13,981 bases of DNA from Phycisphaeraceae bacterium. GTDB taxonomy: Bacteria > Planctomycetota > Phycisphaerae > Phycisphaerales > Phycisphaeraceae. The translations under genes were made by a program, and so were the position numbers. The notes under the pieces were generated by a model that searched no databases, had not been told where the DNA came from, and was given only the letters and a program-made list of their open reading frames with translations. The DNA lies in NCBI GenBank assembly GCA_020850375.1, contig JADZET010000357.1, forward strand, positions 1 through 13,981, given 5' to 3'. Positions 1 to 6,904 of the stretch are shown one piece after another (within the stretch, counting starts at the first letter, position 1; each line of letters opens with the position of its first letter).

Positions 1-330
1 GAAGAGCTCTTTGCCCTGGGCGTCGAAGAAGATCTGGGTGGGGATCATGCGGACACGGTGCTCCTCGCCGGCTCGCGGATTTTCCCAGACGTCGATGAAG
101 GTCACCTCAAGCCGGCCGGCATAATCCTGACTGAGCTGATCGAGAATGGGGGCCATCATCTTGCACGGGATGCACTTGCTCGCGCCCAGGTCGACCAGGC
201 GCGGCAGACGGGCGGGCGATGCGGCTGCGGCGTCGGGTCGGCCCGATGAGGAGTGGTTCTTCAGGGCGAGCACGCCGGCCGCCGCGATCAGCAGCGCCGC
301 GACGATGACGATCCTGGTGGTTTTTTTCAC
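1..330 (-). CDS. Membrane-anchored thioredoxin-family protein (3' end cut by window)
   Basis: The first 110 residues are visible; the C-terminus lies beyond base 1. The chain opens with a basic start and a hydrophobic helix at about residues 6-23, a signal anchor or uncleaved signal. A short Ala/Pro linker and a thioredoxin fold follow. The active site is C53-I-P-C56 (in the context ASKCIPCKMMAP), and the cis-proline is P97 (in MIPTQIFFD). The redox domain therefore probably faces the periplasm and reduces or exchanges disulfides. I chose the GTG start at 328-330 because GAGGAG lies 9 bases upstream and no earlier in-frame ATG fits. The upstream CPKC gene ends 6 bases before it, so the two are probably co-translated. 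The CIPC centre differs from the classical CGPC. The precise partner is unknown; by context it serves the adjacent permease. Confidence 0.85.
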   Translation of the reverse strand, partial: MKKTTRIVIVAALLIAAAGVLALKNHSSSGRPDAAAASPARLPRLVDLGASKCIPCKMMAPILDQLSQDYAGRLEVTFIDVWENPRAGEEHRVRMIPTQIFFDAQGKELF

Positions 331-336
331 GCGCGA

Positions 337-573
337 CTACTCCTCGAGAAGCGGCTTGATGGCCTGCGGGTCGAGCACCTTGCCGGCGGACTTGACCCGC
401 CCGTCGACGGCCAGCGCCGGCGTCATCATCACGCCGAACTTGCCGATCTCGGCGATCTGGGTGACCTTCTGGATCTGGTACTCGATGCCGAGTTCGTCGG
501 CGGCGGTTCTGGCGTTCTCGGTGAGCTTCTGACACTTCGGGCAGCCCGTGCCGAGGATCTGGATGGTTTTCAT
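337..573 (-). CDS. Small redox-active thioredoxin-fold protein (CPKC; MTH895/TM0996-like)
   Basis: A 78-residue cytoplasmic mini-thioredoxin with the layout MKTIQILGTGCPKC, then a helix, then a VMMTPALAVDG strand. The redox pair is C11 and C14, and the cis-proline is P52 after T51. This matches the family usually annotated 'redox-active disulfide protein 2' or 'thioredoxin family protein', often encoded beside ArsP/YraQ-type permeases. The reading frame extends six codons further to an upstream ATG. I prefer the ATG at 571-573 because AGGAG (581-585, minus-strand sense) sits 7 bases before it and the family starts at this point. It lies between the permease (33-base gap) and the anchored thioredoxin. 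The likely job is passing electrons or thiol ligands for metalloid or thiol handling; that role is inferred from context. Confidence 0.88.
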   Translation of the reverse strand: MKTIQILGTGCPKCQKLTENARTAADELGIEYQIQKVTQIAEIGKFGVMMTPALAVDGRVKSAGKVLDPQAIKPLLEE

Positions 574-606
574 GGCGATGCTCCTGGACAACTGAGGGTG
601 GAAGGA

Positions 607-2046
607 TCAGAACCACGCGCCGTAGGCCCAGCCCGCCAAGGTGCTCATCAGCACGACGAGGGACACGTAGGCGATGGTTTTCGCGGTTCCCAGGACCGAA
701 CGGATCACCAGCATGCTCGGCAGCGACAGCGCCGGCCCGGCCAGCAGCATCGCCAGGGCCGGCCCCTTGCCCATGCCGTTGCCGATGAGCCCCTGAAGGA
801 TGGGCACCTCGGTGAGCGTGGCGAAGTACATCAGCGCGCCGACGACCGAGGCGAAGAGATTGGCCCAGAGCGAGTTGCCGCCCACGAGGGAGGCGATCCA
901 TGAACTGGGGATCATCCCCTCATGCCCCGGCCGGCCCAGCAGAAAGCCCGAGATCAGCACGCCCAGCAGCAGCAGCGGCGCGATCTGTTTGGCGAAGGAC
1001 CAGGTCTGCTCGAACCAGGCATTCGCTTGCGGGTCGCGCCGGCCGACCGACAGGGCGATCGACAGGCCGACGACGCCCACAGCGAACGCGATCATCGCCG
1101 CGTAGGGCAGCCCGTGCTCCTGACCGGGCAGGTAGGAGCCGAAGGTCGGCACGAGCCAGGATGCGCCCAGCCCCCAGGCCGCCAGCACCGCCAGGCCGGT
1201 CAGCGCCATCTTCCACCACCGCATGCCGAACCACCTCACCAGGATCACCGCCAACAGGCCGGCGAAGATCGACGTGATGATCCATTTGTTCGCCCAGACC
1301 CCGTGCCACAGCCCGGCATCCTCCCGCGGCCTGCCCCAGTTGGCGAAGACGAGGATGCCGACCATCGCGCCGAAATAGAGGGCGGTCTGCCCGAGCGGGC
1401 GGGCGTCGTGGTCGTCGGGCCAGGCGACGGCCCGGGCGGCCTGCTGTTTCTCCTGCCGGCGGAAGATCAGGTGCATGGCCAGGCCGATGACGATGCTAAA
1501 ACCGATGGCGCCGACGGCGCGGGCGATGCCCAGCGACGGCCCGAGCACCGCCGCGGTGAGCACGATCGCCAGCACGTTGATCGCCGGGCCGGAATAGAGG
1601 AACGCCGTGGCGGGCCCGAGCCCCGCGCCCATGCGCCAGATGCCCGCGAACAGGGGCAGGACCGTGCAGGAGCAGACGGCCAGGATCGCCCCGCTGACCG
1701 ACGCCACGCCGTAGGCCAGCGGCTTGGGCGCGGCCGGGCCGAGGTACTTCATCACCGCTTCCTGGCGGACGAACACGGCGATCGCCCCGGCGATGAAGAA
1801 GGCCGGCGCCAGGCAGAGCAGCACGTGCTCCCGCGCGTACCATTGGGTCAGCGCCAGCGCCTCGAAGACCGACGCCTCGAACCGTGGACGCTCCAGCGGC
1901 AACGCGAAGAAGAGGCCGAAGACCGCCAGCCCGCCCAGCAGCTTCTTCCACTCCCGGCCGAGCAGGCCATGGCTGGCGGACGCATCGTCCGCGGCGGGGG
2001 CTGAACAGGTATTCGACGTCGCTGTCATGGAGGCGGCATCCGGCAT
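607..2046 (-). CDS. ArsP/YraQ-type permease (DUF318, PF03773 family)
   Basis: A polytopic inner-membrane protein of about 479 residues with roughly ten hydrophobic segments. Two related halves are visible. The first carries AVCSCTVLPLFAGI and then GPATAFLYSGPAIN. The second carries TEVPILQGLIGNGMGKGPA and then LLAGPALSLPS. The paired Cys-Ser-Cys and the two GPA...GPA segments are hallmarks of the predicted permease family that includes the organoarsenical exporter ArsP. A variable, less conserved loop holds the sequence between the halves. The start is uncertain: TTG at 2064, ATG at 2046 and ATG at 2028 are all in frame and none has a strong Shine-Dalgarno; I list 2046. The gene follows arsR by 5-41 bases depending on start, so translational coupling is likely. 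The substrate is not readable from sequence; methylated arsenite or another soft metal or thiol compound is plausible. Confidence 0.85.
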   Translation of the reverse strand: MPDAASMTATSNTCSAPAADDASASHGLLGREWKKLLGGLAVFGLFFALPLERPRFEASVFEALALTQWYAREHVLLCLAPAFFIAGAIAVFVRQEAVMKYLGPAAPKPLAYGVASVSGAILAVCSCTVLPLFAGIWRMGAGLGPATAFLYSGPAINVLAIVLTAAVLGPSLGIARAVGAIGFSIVIGLAMHLIFRRQEKQQAARAVAWPDDHDARPLGQTALYFGAMVGILVFANWGRPREDAGLWHGVWANKWIITSIFAGLLAVILVRWFGMRWWKMALTGLAVLAAWGLGASWLVPTFGSYLPGQEHGLPYAAMIAFAVGVVGLSIALSVGRRDPQANAWFEQTWSFAKQIAPLLLLGVLISGFLLGRPGHEGMIPSSWIASLVGGNSLWANLFASVVGALMYFATLTEVPILQGLIGNGMGKGPALAMLLAGPALSLPSMLVIRSVLGTAKTIAYVSLVVLMSTLAGWAYGAWF

Positions 2047-2069
2047 GGAGCGCGCGGCGGGCAAAGCCG

Positions 2070-2399
2070 TCAGGCCTTCGTCAGCGCCCGGGTCTGCTCC
2101 TGGTGGGTTTGCTCAATCGCCCGGGTGGCGCAGCTGAGGAAGTTCAGGATGCAGGGCGTTCGCAGCGAATAGAACACCTGCAGGCCCTGTTTGCGCGTCC
2201 TGAGCACGCCGGCGCCGAGCATCACCGCCAGGTGGCGCGAGACATTCGACCGCTCGGCGCCGACGCGATCAGCGATGTCGCACACACAGACCTCGCCGTC
2301 CTTGAGCAGATCCGCGATGGCCACCCGGATCGGGTGGGCCAGGGCGCTGATGACCTGGGCTTGCAGTTCGTAGAGGGGCCAGTTCATGTCCGGCTTCAT
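2070..2399 (-). CDS. ArsR/SmtB-family metalloregulatory repressor
   Basis: A 109-residue winged-helix protein. Residues 14-33 form the entry helices (QVISALAHPIRVAIADLLKDG). The recognition region follows with VCVCDIADRVGAERSNVSRHL at about 37-57, and the wing with VLRTRKQGLQVFYSL at 65-79. C38 and C40 form the CVC pair at the ELCVC position used for thiophilic ligands in ArsR and CadC. Two further cysteines, C83 and C90 near the C-terminal helix, may complete a thiolate site. Family members bind DNA as dimers and release it on metal or metalloid binding. It heads the permease-thioredoxin genes and lies directly under a promoter with a palindromic spacer, so autoregulation is likely. The ligand (As(III), Sb(III), Cd/Pb or an organoarsenical) cannot be decided here. 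ATG at 2387 is an alternative start. Confidence 0.93.
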   Translation of the reverse strand: MKPDMNWPLYELQAQVISALAHPIRVAIADLLKDGEVCVCDIADRVGAERSNVSRHLAVMLGAGVLRTRKQGLQVFYSLRTPCILNFLSCATRAIEQTHQEQTRALTKA

Positions 2400-2411
2400 C
2401 GGCTATAGTCC

Positions 2412-2440
2412 GTGAGTATGTGAGTATATAATCATATTAT
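2412..2440. promoter_or_regulatory. Candidate ArsR operator: palindrome plus tandem octamer
   Basis: ATAAT-CAT-ATTAT at 2428-2440 is a perfect 5-base inverted repeat with a 3-base centre, lying in the spacer and touching the -10 element. A perfect tandem direct repeat of GTGAGTAT (2412-2419 and 2420-2427) abuts it across the -10 and the predicted start of transcription. ArsR/SmtB proteins typically bind AT-rich dyads overlapping the promoter, so a repressor bound here would block RNA polymerase. Binding itself is inferred. Confidence 0.55.
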
Positions 2441-2450
2441 TGTTAGTCAA
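2423..2450 (-). promoter_or_regulatory. Sigma70-like promoter of the arsR operon
   Basis: On the minus strand, TTGACT (2445-2450) and TATACT (2423-2428) are separated by 16 bases. Each hexamer matches its consensus at five of six positions. The region is strikingly AT-rich in an otherwise GC-rich window. Transcription would start near 2416 and give a leader of about 17 bases before the arsR ATG at 2399. It is the best-formed promoter in the window. Confidence 0.75.
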
Positions 2451-2528
2451 GTCCGCCCCCTGACGGGAGCATTGTTGTGCGGGCGGTCCGAGGGCTGATG
2501 GGAGTTTAAGAACCTGATATCGCAGACG

Positions 2529-3848
2529 TTACGGGATATGGGCTGCCATGGGCGTCGGTGACTGTGCCGCCAGAGCCTCTTCCTCGAGCGGCTGGAGGTT
2601 ATGCAGCGTGCCGACGCGTCGGACCTGCGGCCAGAGGTAGCCGATGCCCAGCACGACCAGGATGGTGCCGATGCCGCCGGCGACGACGGAGGCGACCGGG
2701 CCGAGCAGCGCCGCCGTCAGGCCCGATTCGAACCCGCCGAGCTCGTTCGAGGCGCCGATAAAGACGTTGTTGACCGCAGAGACGCGCCCCCGCATCGTGT
2801 CGGGCGTGAGCATCTGCACCAGCGAGTGGCGGACGACGACCGAGATGTTGTCGAACGCCCCGGTGAGGAACAGCATCATCAGCGAGAGCCAGAAGTTTTG
2901 CGAGAGGCCGAAGACGATCGTCGCCGCGCCGAAGCCCGCGACGGCCAGGAGCATCGCTTTACCTGCGTGACGCATGGGCGGGCGGTGGGCCAGCACCAGA
3001 CCCATCATCACGGCGCCCAAGGCCGGCGCGGCGCGGAGCCAGCCGAAGCCGACCGAGCCGACGTGCAGGATCTCCGTGGCGAAGATCGGCAGCAGGTAGA
3101 CCGCCCCGCCCAGCAGCACGGCGAAGAGGTCGAGCGTGATGGTGGCGAGGATGGGCTTGGCTCGCCAGACGAAGCGCACGCCGGCCAGCAGTGTCTTGAG
3201 CGTGGCCGGCTCGCGTGGGCGGGCGGGGAGGCGGATCTTGAGCATCGCCATCATCGCCACGCACACGAACGAGCAGCCCGCATCGACGAGGTAGGCGGCC
3301 GGCAGGCTGAAGATCAGCACCGCGCCGCCGATGGCCGGGCCGACGACCATGGCCGTCTGGAAGGCGCTGCTGTTCCACATCGTGGCGTTGCTGAAGGCCG
3401 CGGCGGGGACGATCTGCGGCATCAGGGCCGAGCGGGCCGGCCAGCCGATGGCGGTGACGACGGCCGTGCTGACGATGAACAGGTACATCCAGCCGATCGG
3501 CGCCCCGACGTGCGAGACCACCGCCAGGCCGATCGACGACACGCCCGCCAGCGCCTGGGTGATGACGAAGATCGACCGCCGGTTGTAGCGGTCGGCGAGC
3601 TGCCCGGCCGGCAACGCCAGGCCGATGACCGGGGCGGCCTGGAGCAGGCCTAGCCAGCCCAGGGCCCACGCGGACTTGGTGCGGCCAAAAATCTCCCAGC
3701 CCACCGCGGTGGCCTGGATCTGCGAGCCGATCACCGCCAGGAACCAGCCGCTGAGGAAGAAGCGATAATCGCCGAACCGCAGCGCCGCGTAAGGATCATG
3801 CCGCGGCGCCTCGGAGCCGTCGTGCGGGTTGTCGTTCGTGTTGCTCAT
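2529..3848 (-). CDS. MFS transporter (MFS_3 / EntS-like exporter)
   Basis: A 439-residue protein with about twelve hydrophobic segments and the classic MFS motif A, GQLADRYNRR, at residues 82-91 in the loop between helices 2 and 3. The start (LRFGDYRFFLSGWFLAVIG) and the motif GWLGLLQAAP fit the MFS_3 group, which includes the enterobactin exporter EntS and many uncharacterised exporters. A second-half loop VVRHSLVQMLTPDTMRGRVSAVNNVFIG is also typical of that group. It begins 16 bases after the SDR gene stops, so the two are probably co-transcribed. There is no strong Shine-Dalgarno; ATG at 3848 is the only sensible start. It ends 129 bases before arsR on the same strand, without a convincing terminator between. 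The substrate is unknown. It could be an organic compound made or altered by the SDR, but nothing shows that directly. Confidence 0.9.
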   Translation of the reverse strand: MSNTNDNPHDGSEAPRHDPYAALRFGDYRFFLSGWFLAVIGSQIQATAVGWEIFGRTKSAWALGWLGLLQAAPVIGLALPAGQLADRYNRRSIFVITQALAGVSSIGLAVVSHVGAPIGWMYLFIVSTAVVTAIGWPARSALMPQIVPAAAFSNATMWNSSAFQTAMVVGPAIGGAVLIFSLPAAYLVDAGCSFVCVAMMAMLKIRLPARPREPATLKTLLAGVRFVWRAKPILATITLDLFAVLLGGAVYLLPIFATEILHVGSVGFGWLRAAPALGAVMMGLVLAHRPPMRHAGKAMLLAVAGFGAATIVFGLSQNFWLSLMMLFLTGAFDNISVVVRHSLVQMLTPDTMRGRVSAVNNVFIGASNELGGFESGLTAALLGPVASVVAGGIGTILVVLGIGYLWPQVRRVGTLHNLQPLEEEALAAQSPTPMAAHIP

Positions 3849-3864
3849 GGTCTTGATGTTCGCT

Positions 3865-4617
3865 TCACGTCAGCGAGCGGCCGCCGTCGAGCCGGAGGAT
3901 TTCGCCCGTGCAGTAGTCCGCGTCACGGACGAAGTAGAGCACGGCCCGGGCCACGTCATGGGGCGTGCCGGCCCGACCCAGGGGCACGCGCCTAAGGTAC
4001 TGCTCGCGCTGCTCGGGCGTGTAGGACTCGGCCCACTCGACCACGCCCGGGGCGATGCCGTTGACGGTGATCCTGGGCGCCAGCTCCAGGGCGAGGCTGC
4101 GGGTGATCTCCAGGAGCGAGGCCTTGGAGGCGTTGTAGGCCAGGTACCCCTTGGCCGGCTGGTGCATCACGTGCACGTCGAGCATGTTCACCACGCGGCC
4201 GGTGACGGTCGATCCCTCGGCCGGCTTGTTGGCCGCGAGCAATGGCACGCACGCCTGCGTCAGCAGCAACGGGCCGCGGGCGTTAACGGCGAAGTAGCGA
4301 TCGAGCTCGGTCGGGTCGTTGTTCTTCGAGGACCGGCCGAAGATCGAGGCGTTGTTGATCAGCGCGTCGAGTCGGCCGAACTGGTTGCGGAGCGCACCGA
4401 CGATGACATCGGGGGAAGCAGGATCGGCCTGGTCCGCCTTGATGGCGATGGCCTTGCGTCCGATCGCCCGGACCTGTTCGACGAGCGAATCCGCGTCCGC
4501 CCGGCTGGTGAGGTAGGTCACCGCCACGTCGTAACCCGCCTCAGCGAGCCCGATCGCCACCGCCCGGCCGACGCGCTTGGAGCCGCCGGTGATCAGGGCC
4601 GCGGGCCGGCCGGCCAT
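3865..4617 (-). CDS. SDR-family oxidoreductase, pteridine-reductase-like (PTR1/FolM type)
   Basis: A 250-residue classical-size Rossmann protein. The dinucleotide site is T10-GGSKRVGR18, close to the TGxxKRxGR form seen in pteridine reductases, where the basic residues favour NADP(H). INNASIFGRSS (about 87-97) matches the NNASxF signature. The catalytic region is NMLDVH...YNASK: D147 stands where most SDRs have Ser, with Y161 and K165 as the YxxxK pair. Asp in place of Ser is characteristic of PTR1 and FolM, which reduce dihydropterins. A specific substrate is not provable from sequence. The start is ATG at 4617, one base after the TGA of the upstream gene. The frame is open to 4680, but the family begins here. 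It is followed at 16 bases by the MFS gene. Confidence 0.85.
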   Translation of the reverse strand: MAGRPAALITGGSKRVGRAVAIGLAEAGYDVAVTYLTSRADADSLVEQVRAIGRKAIAIKADQADPASPDVIVGALRNQFGRLDALINNASIFGRSSKNNDPTELDRYFAVNARGPLLLTQACVPLLAANKPAEGSTVTGRVVNMLDVHVMHQPAKGYLAYNASKASLLEITRSLALELAPRITVNGIAPGVVEWAESYTPEQREQYLRRVPLGRAGTPHDVARAVLYFVRDADYCTGEILRLDGGRSLT

Positions 4618-4618
4618 G

Positions 4619-4942
4619 TCAGTCTCGCGGGTGGGTCGTGTCATCCTCATCCCTGTCCGGGCCGTCGCCGTCCGGATCATCCCCCTCGTTCTTGAATTCG
4701 CCGTTCTCGGCCCGACGGCGGAACTCTTCCTGGTTGAACTTGACCATCAGCCGATCCCCGCCGGCCTGCCAGATGTCGGGCATCATGGGCTTGCGGGCGC
4801 CGTTGCGGAAGCGGTGGCGCTTCTGCGACCGCCGCCAGGCCGTGATCAGCGAGCCGACCAGCATGATCCCGCCGATGCCGATGATCCCTGTCATCGCCAG
4901 CAGCATGACTGCCCGCACGTACTCGTGATTGTCCAGGGGCAC
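4619..4942 (-). CDS. Hypothetical small single-pass membrane protein
   Basis: I do not recognise a family. With the GTG start at 4940-4942 the product is 107 residues. It has one hydrophobic helix at about residues 9-34 (glycine- and isoleucine-rich), then a strongly basic stretch (WRRSQKRHRFRNGARK), which by the positive-inside rule puts the C-terminus in the cytoplasm. A mixed region with KFNQEEFRRRAENGEFKNEG and a very acidic Asp-rich tail of about 20 residues follow. An ATG eight codons earlier (4966) is also in frame. I prefer GTG because a TACAAT hexamer lies 8 bases before it and would be inside the longer reading frame. The stop codon is one base from the SDR start, so translation of the two is probably coupled. 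Confidence 0.7.
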   Translation of the reverse strand: MPLDNHEYVRAVMLLAMTGIIGIGGIMLVGSLITAWRRSQKRHRFRNGARKPMMPDIWQAGGDRLMVKFNQEEFRRRAENGEFKNEGDDPDGDGPDRDEDDTTHPRD

Positions 4943-4950
4943 AGGCCGCC

Positions 4951-4956
4951 ATTGTA
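4951..4956 (-). promoter_or_regulatory. -10-like hexamer TACAAT before a GTG start
   Basis: TACAAT, followed by 8 bases, then the GTG codon at 4942 of the small membrane protein. No Shine-Dalgarno and no recognisable -35 are present. If functional it would give a leaderless or nearly leaderless mRNA. Compare the hexamers at 5618-5623 and 8565-8570. Confidence 0.4.
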
Positions 4957-4984
4957 ACCCATGCATTTGTCGGGCGATATGCCG

Positions 4985-5611
4985 TTATCTCCGGGCCAGC
5001 CGCGGCTCCTCGAGCGGCACGGGGCAGAAGTTCCGCCGCTTGCACGCCGGGCAGCGCTGCCCCTCCCAGACGCTGTTGAACTCCTCGAGCGCCGCGTCGA
5101 TCAGGGCCGGCGACTGCGTCCAGACGCCCATCTCGAAGTTGCGCTTGTCCGGTCCCTTGGCCCCCAGGCCGGCGCCGGTGAGGTTGGCGCTGCCGAGGTA
5201 CATCGTCCGACAGTCGACGATGACGAGCTTCATGTGCACCCGCGGGCAGCGTCGGATGGTGATACCCCCCGGCAGGTCGCGGCGCAGCTCGTGCAGGACG
5301 GGGTTGCTCGGCACGCCGCTGTGCAGCAGTCGGACCTCGACGCCACGCTCAGCCAGCCCCCGGAAGATCTCGACGATGTTCTGGGCCCGGTCGCGCCGGC
5401 CGCGGGCGAGTTTCTTCATCGGCACAAGCATGGCCTTGAAGTCGGCGGTGGCGATGGCCAGGCTGACCTTGGCGTTGGCGATGCCGTCAATCACCACCCG
5501 CTGCAAATGCTCGGCCGTGCGGACCAACTCCACGTCCCCACGAGCCCCGGAACCAGTCTCGGGGCGCGATGACCGCCGTTTCTTTACTTCCGGGGGTTCC
5601 GGGGGAGCCAT
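4985..5611 (-). CDS. Phospholipase D-like (single HKD) domain protein with C-terminal Cys motif
   Basis: 208 residues. A basic, polar N-terminus (about 1-25) precedes a PLD fold. The fold contains VVIDGIANAKVSLAIATADFK, then a second strand-helix unit, then the HKD motif H126-M-K128-L-V-I-V-D133, followed by GSANLTGAG (140-148), the usual S/N of the active site. Only one HKD is present, as in Nuc-type nucleases, so a working enzyme would be a homodimer. The C-terminus carries C187-x2-C190-x5-C196, a possible small metal-binding knuckle. No signal peptide is evident. Nuc-like endonuclease or another phosphodiesterase activity is possible; the substrate is unknown. The ATG at 5611 lacks a Shine-Dalgarno but has GATAAC six bases before it. 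It lies between the DUF1207 gene (30-base gap) and the small membrane protein (42-base gap). Confidence 0.85.
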   Translation of the reverse strand: MAPPEPPEVKKRRSSRPETGSGARGDVELVRTAEHLQRVVIDGIANAKVSLAIATADFKAMLVPMKKLARGRRDRAQNIVEIFRGLAERGVEVRLLHSGVPSNPVLHELRRDLPGGITIRRCPRVHMKLVIVDCRTMYLGSANLTGAGLGAKGPDKRNFEMGVWTQSPALIDAALEEFNSVWEGQRCPACKRRNFCPVPLEEPRLARR

Positions 5612-5617
5612 GCCATG

Positions 5618-5623
5618 GTTATC
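5618..5623 (-). promoter_or_regulatory. -10-like hexamer GATAAC before the PLD-like gene
   Basis: GATAAC on the minus strand lies in the 30-base gap after the DUF1207 stop and ends 6 bases before the ATG at 5611. No Shine-Dalgarno is visible in that gap. The same hexamer occurs at a similar distance before the plus-strand aminotransferase start. A possible promoter for a leaderless transcript; no -35 is evident. Confidence 0.4.
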
Positions 5624-5641
5624 GGCCGGATCGCGCGCGGC

Positions 5642-6904
5642 TCAGAAGTAGAAGTGCACGCCGAAGCCCAGGTACTCGACGATCGCGGGGTAGAACTGCC
5701 CGTTGGGCGAGTGGCCGTGGTAGTACTCGAGCAGGAGCAGGACCTTGCGGCTGCTGCGGGGGCTCTCGATCTGAAGGCCGGTGCGGACGGACACGCCCGG
5801 CTCCCAGTCGTGCTCCTCGGCCATCTGGACGTCCACCGCCGCCACGGGCCGGCCCAGGCCGTCGAAGAAGATCGCCGGCCCGCGGTACTCGACGCCCAGC
5901 TGCGTCAGCCAGGCCTTGAGGTCCTCGGGCTCCTGGTCGAAGAGCCAGCCCCCGCCGCCGTAGACGCGCCACTGGTCGGTCAGGTCGTAGGAGAGCTTGG
6001 CGTCGAGCACCTCGTAGGTGAGGTTGACGCGTGTGACGCCGTTGCGGATCAGGAACTCGTCGCCGATGTGCGAGCTCTGGTGGTAGGCGCGCAGCAGGAC
6101 GGAGAAATCATCCCAGCGATGGCTGCTCCCGAGGGCGACGAAGTAGTCGGCGTTGACCAGGTCGAGGGAGGGGGAGTTCAGGTCGAAGATGGCGAACACG
6201 CCGGCCTGGATGATCGGGGACCAGCGGCCGCCGAAGGGGGCGTCGTTGTGCCAGAAGGCGAAGGTCTCGCCGAAGCTGACGGCCCCGACGCTCTGGCCGT
6301 GCGGCGCCTGGGTGTAGTAGTTGTAGCTGGCGCTGAAGTGCGGCCAGCGGGGGTCGGCCAGCATGGGCTGGTAGAGCTTCTCGGTGGGGAAGAGGCGTTT
6401 GAGCACCTCGTCGGCGCCCGATCCGGCCGGCAGGGGGTCGGCGCCGCTGGGCAGGCTGGCCGCGACTTTCGGGGCGAGGTGCGATTCAACGGTTTCGTCC
6501 GATGGGTGTGGCTCGGCGGATGTTTCACCGCCGGCTGCCTGTTCGGCGGGCGGCGGGGGGGGGCTGGTGGGCTCATGGATTTCCACGCCGCGCACCCCGG
6601 TGATCGCGCCCAGGGCCTGACGCAGGCGGGCCTTTTCCGCGACGCCGAGGTGGGCCGCTTCGAGGTGGATGATGCCCCGCTCGACGTGCAGTGACGCGGG
6701 CCGCAGGGAGAACTCCCGCTCGACGACGGCCGCGGCGTATCCCTGGAGGTAGCTGTCCTGCTGGCGATCCCCCCCGGCCGAGTCGCCCAGGACCGGCCCG
6801 GTCCATACGGACCCGAGGATGCCCACGAGCAGAACGAGCCCGAGCAGGCTCCGCGACGAGGATCGTGGTGATCGGCCGGAAAATTGACCCATAACAAACC
6901 CCAT
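5642..6904 (-). CDS. DUF1207 outer-membrane protein with N-terminal BON-like domain
   Basis: About 420 residues from the ATG at 6904; ATG at 6892 is equally possible. An N-terminal basic stretch plus hydrophobic helix (about residues 19-36) looks like a signal peptide. Residues 50-110 resemble a BON domain: a helix (GYAAAVVEREF), two strands (ASLHVERGIIHLEA), then a helix and strand ending GVRGVEIHEP. A Pro/Ala/Glu linker spans about 111-165. Residues 166-420 match DUF1207 (PF06727), with LFPTEKLYQPMLADPRWPHF, IIQAGVFAIFDLNS, NADYFVALG, YHQSSHIGDEFL, YGGGGWLF and EYYHGHSPNGQFY. It ends ...GVHFYF, the aromatic C-terminus typical of Bam-inserted beta-barrels. The function of DUF1207 is not established. 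The upstream gap is shared with the divergent ugd gene. Confidence 0.9.
   Translation of the reverse strand: MGFVMGQFSGRSPRSSSRSLLGLVLLVGILGSVWTGPVLGDSAGGDRQQDSYLQGYAAAVVEREFSLRPASLHVERGIIHLEAAHLGVAEKARLRQALGAITGVRGVEIHEPTSPPPPPAEQAAGGETSAEPHPSDETVESHLAPKVAASLPSGADPLPAGSGADEVLKRLFPTEKLYQPMLADPRWPHFSASYNYYTQAPHGQSVGAVSFGETFAFWHNDAPFGGRWSPIIQAGVFAIFDLNSPSLDLVNADYFVALGSSHRWDDFSVLLRAYHQSSHIGDEFLIRNGVTRVNLTYEVLDAKLSYDLTDQWRVYGGGGWLFDQEPEDLKAWLTQLGVEYRGPAIFFDGLGRPVAAVDVQMAEEHDWEPGVSVRTGLQIESPRSSRKVLLLLEYYHGHSPNGQFYPAIVEYLGFGVHFYF

Noticed and set aside
922..2004. A 360-codon plus-strand frame opposite the permease
   Set aside because: Translation is almost all Arg, Gln, Asp, Gly and His, typical of reverse-frame GC-rich DNA; the permease on the other strand has clear membrane helices and motifs.
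2453..2486. CCGCCC...GGGCGG as a terminator after the MFS gene
   Set aside because: Only six GC pairs with a 22-base loop and no T-run on either strand; chance is likely in this composition.
5615..6694. A 359-codon plus-strand frame opposite the DUF1207 gene
   Set aside because: The minus-strand reading matches DUF1207 along its length with signal peptide and terminal Phe; the plus-strand translation is Val/Gly/Asp-rich noise.
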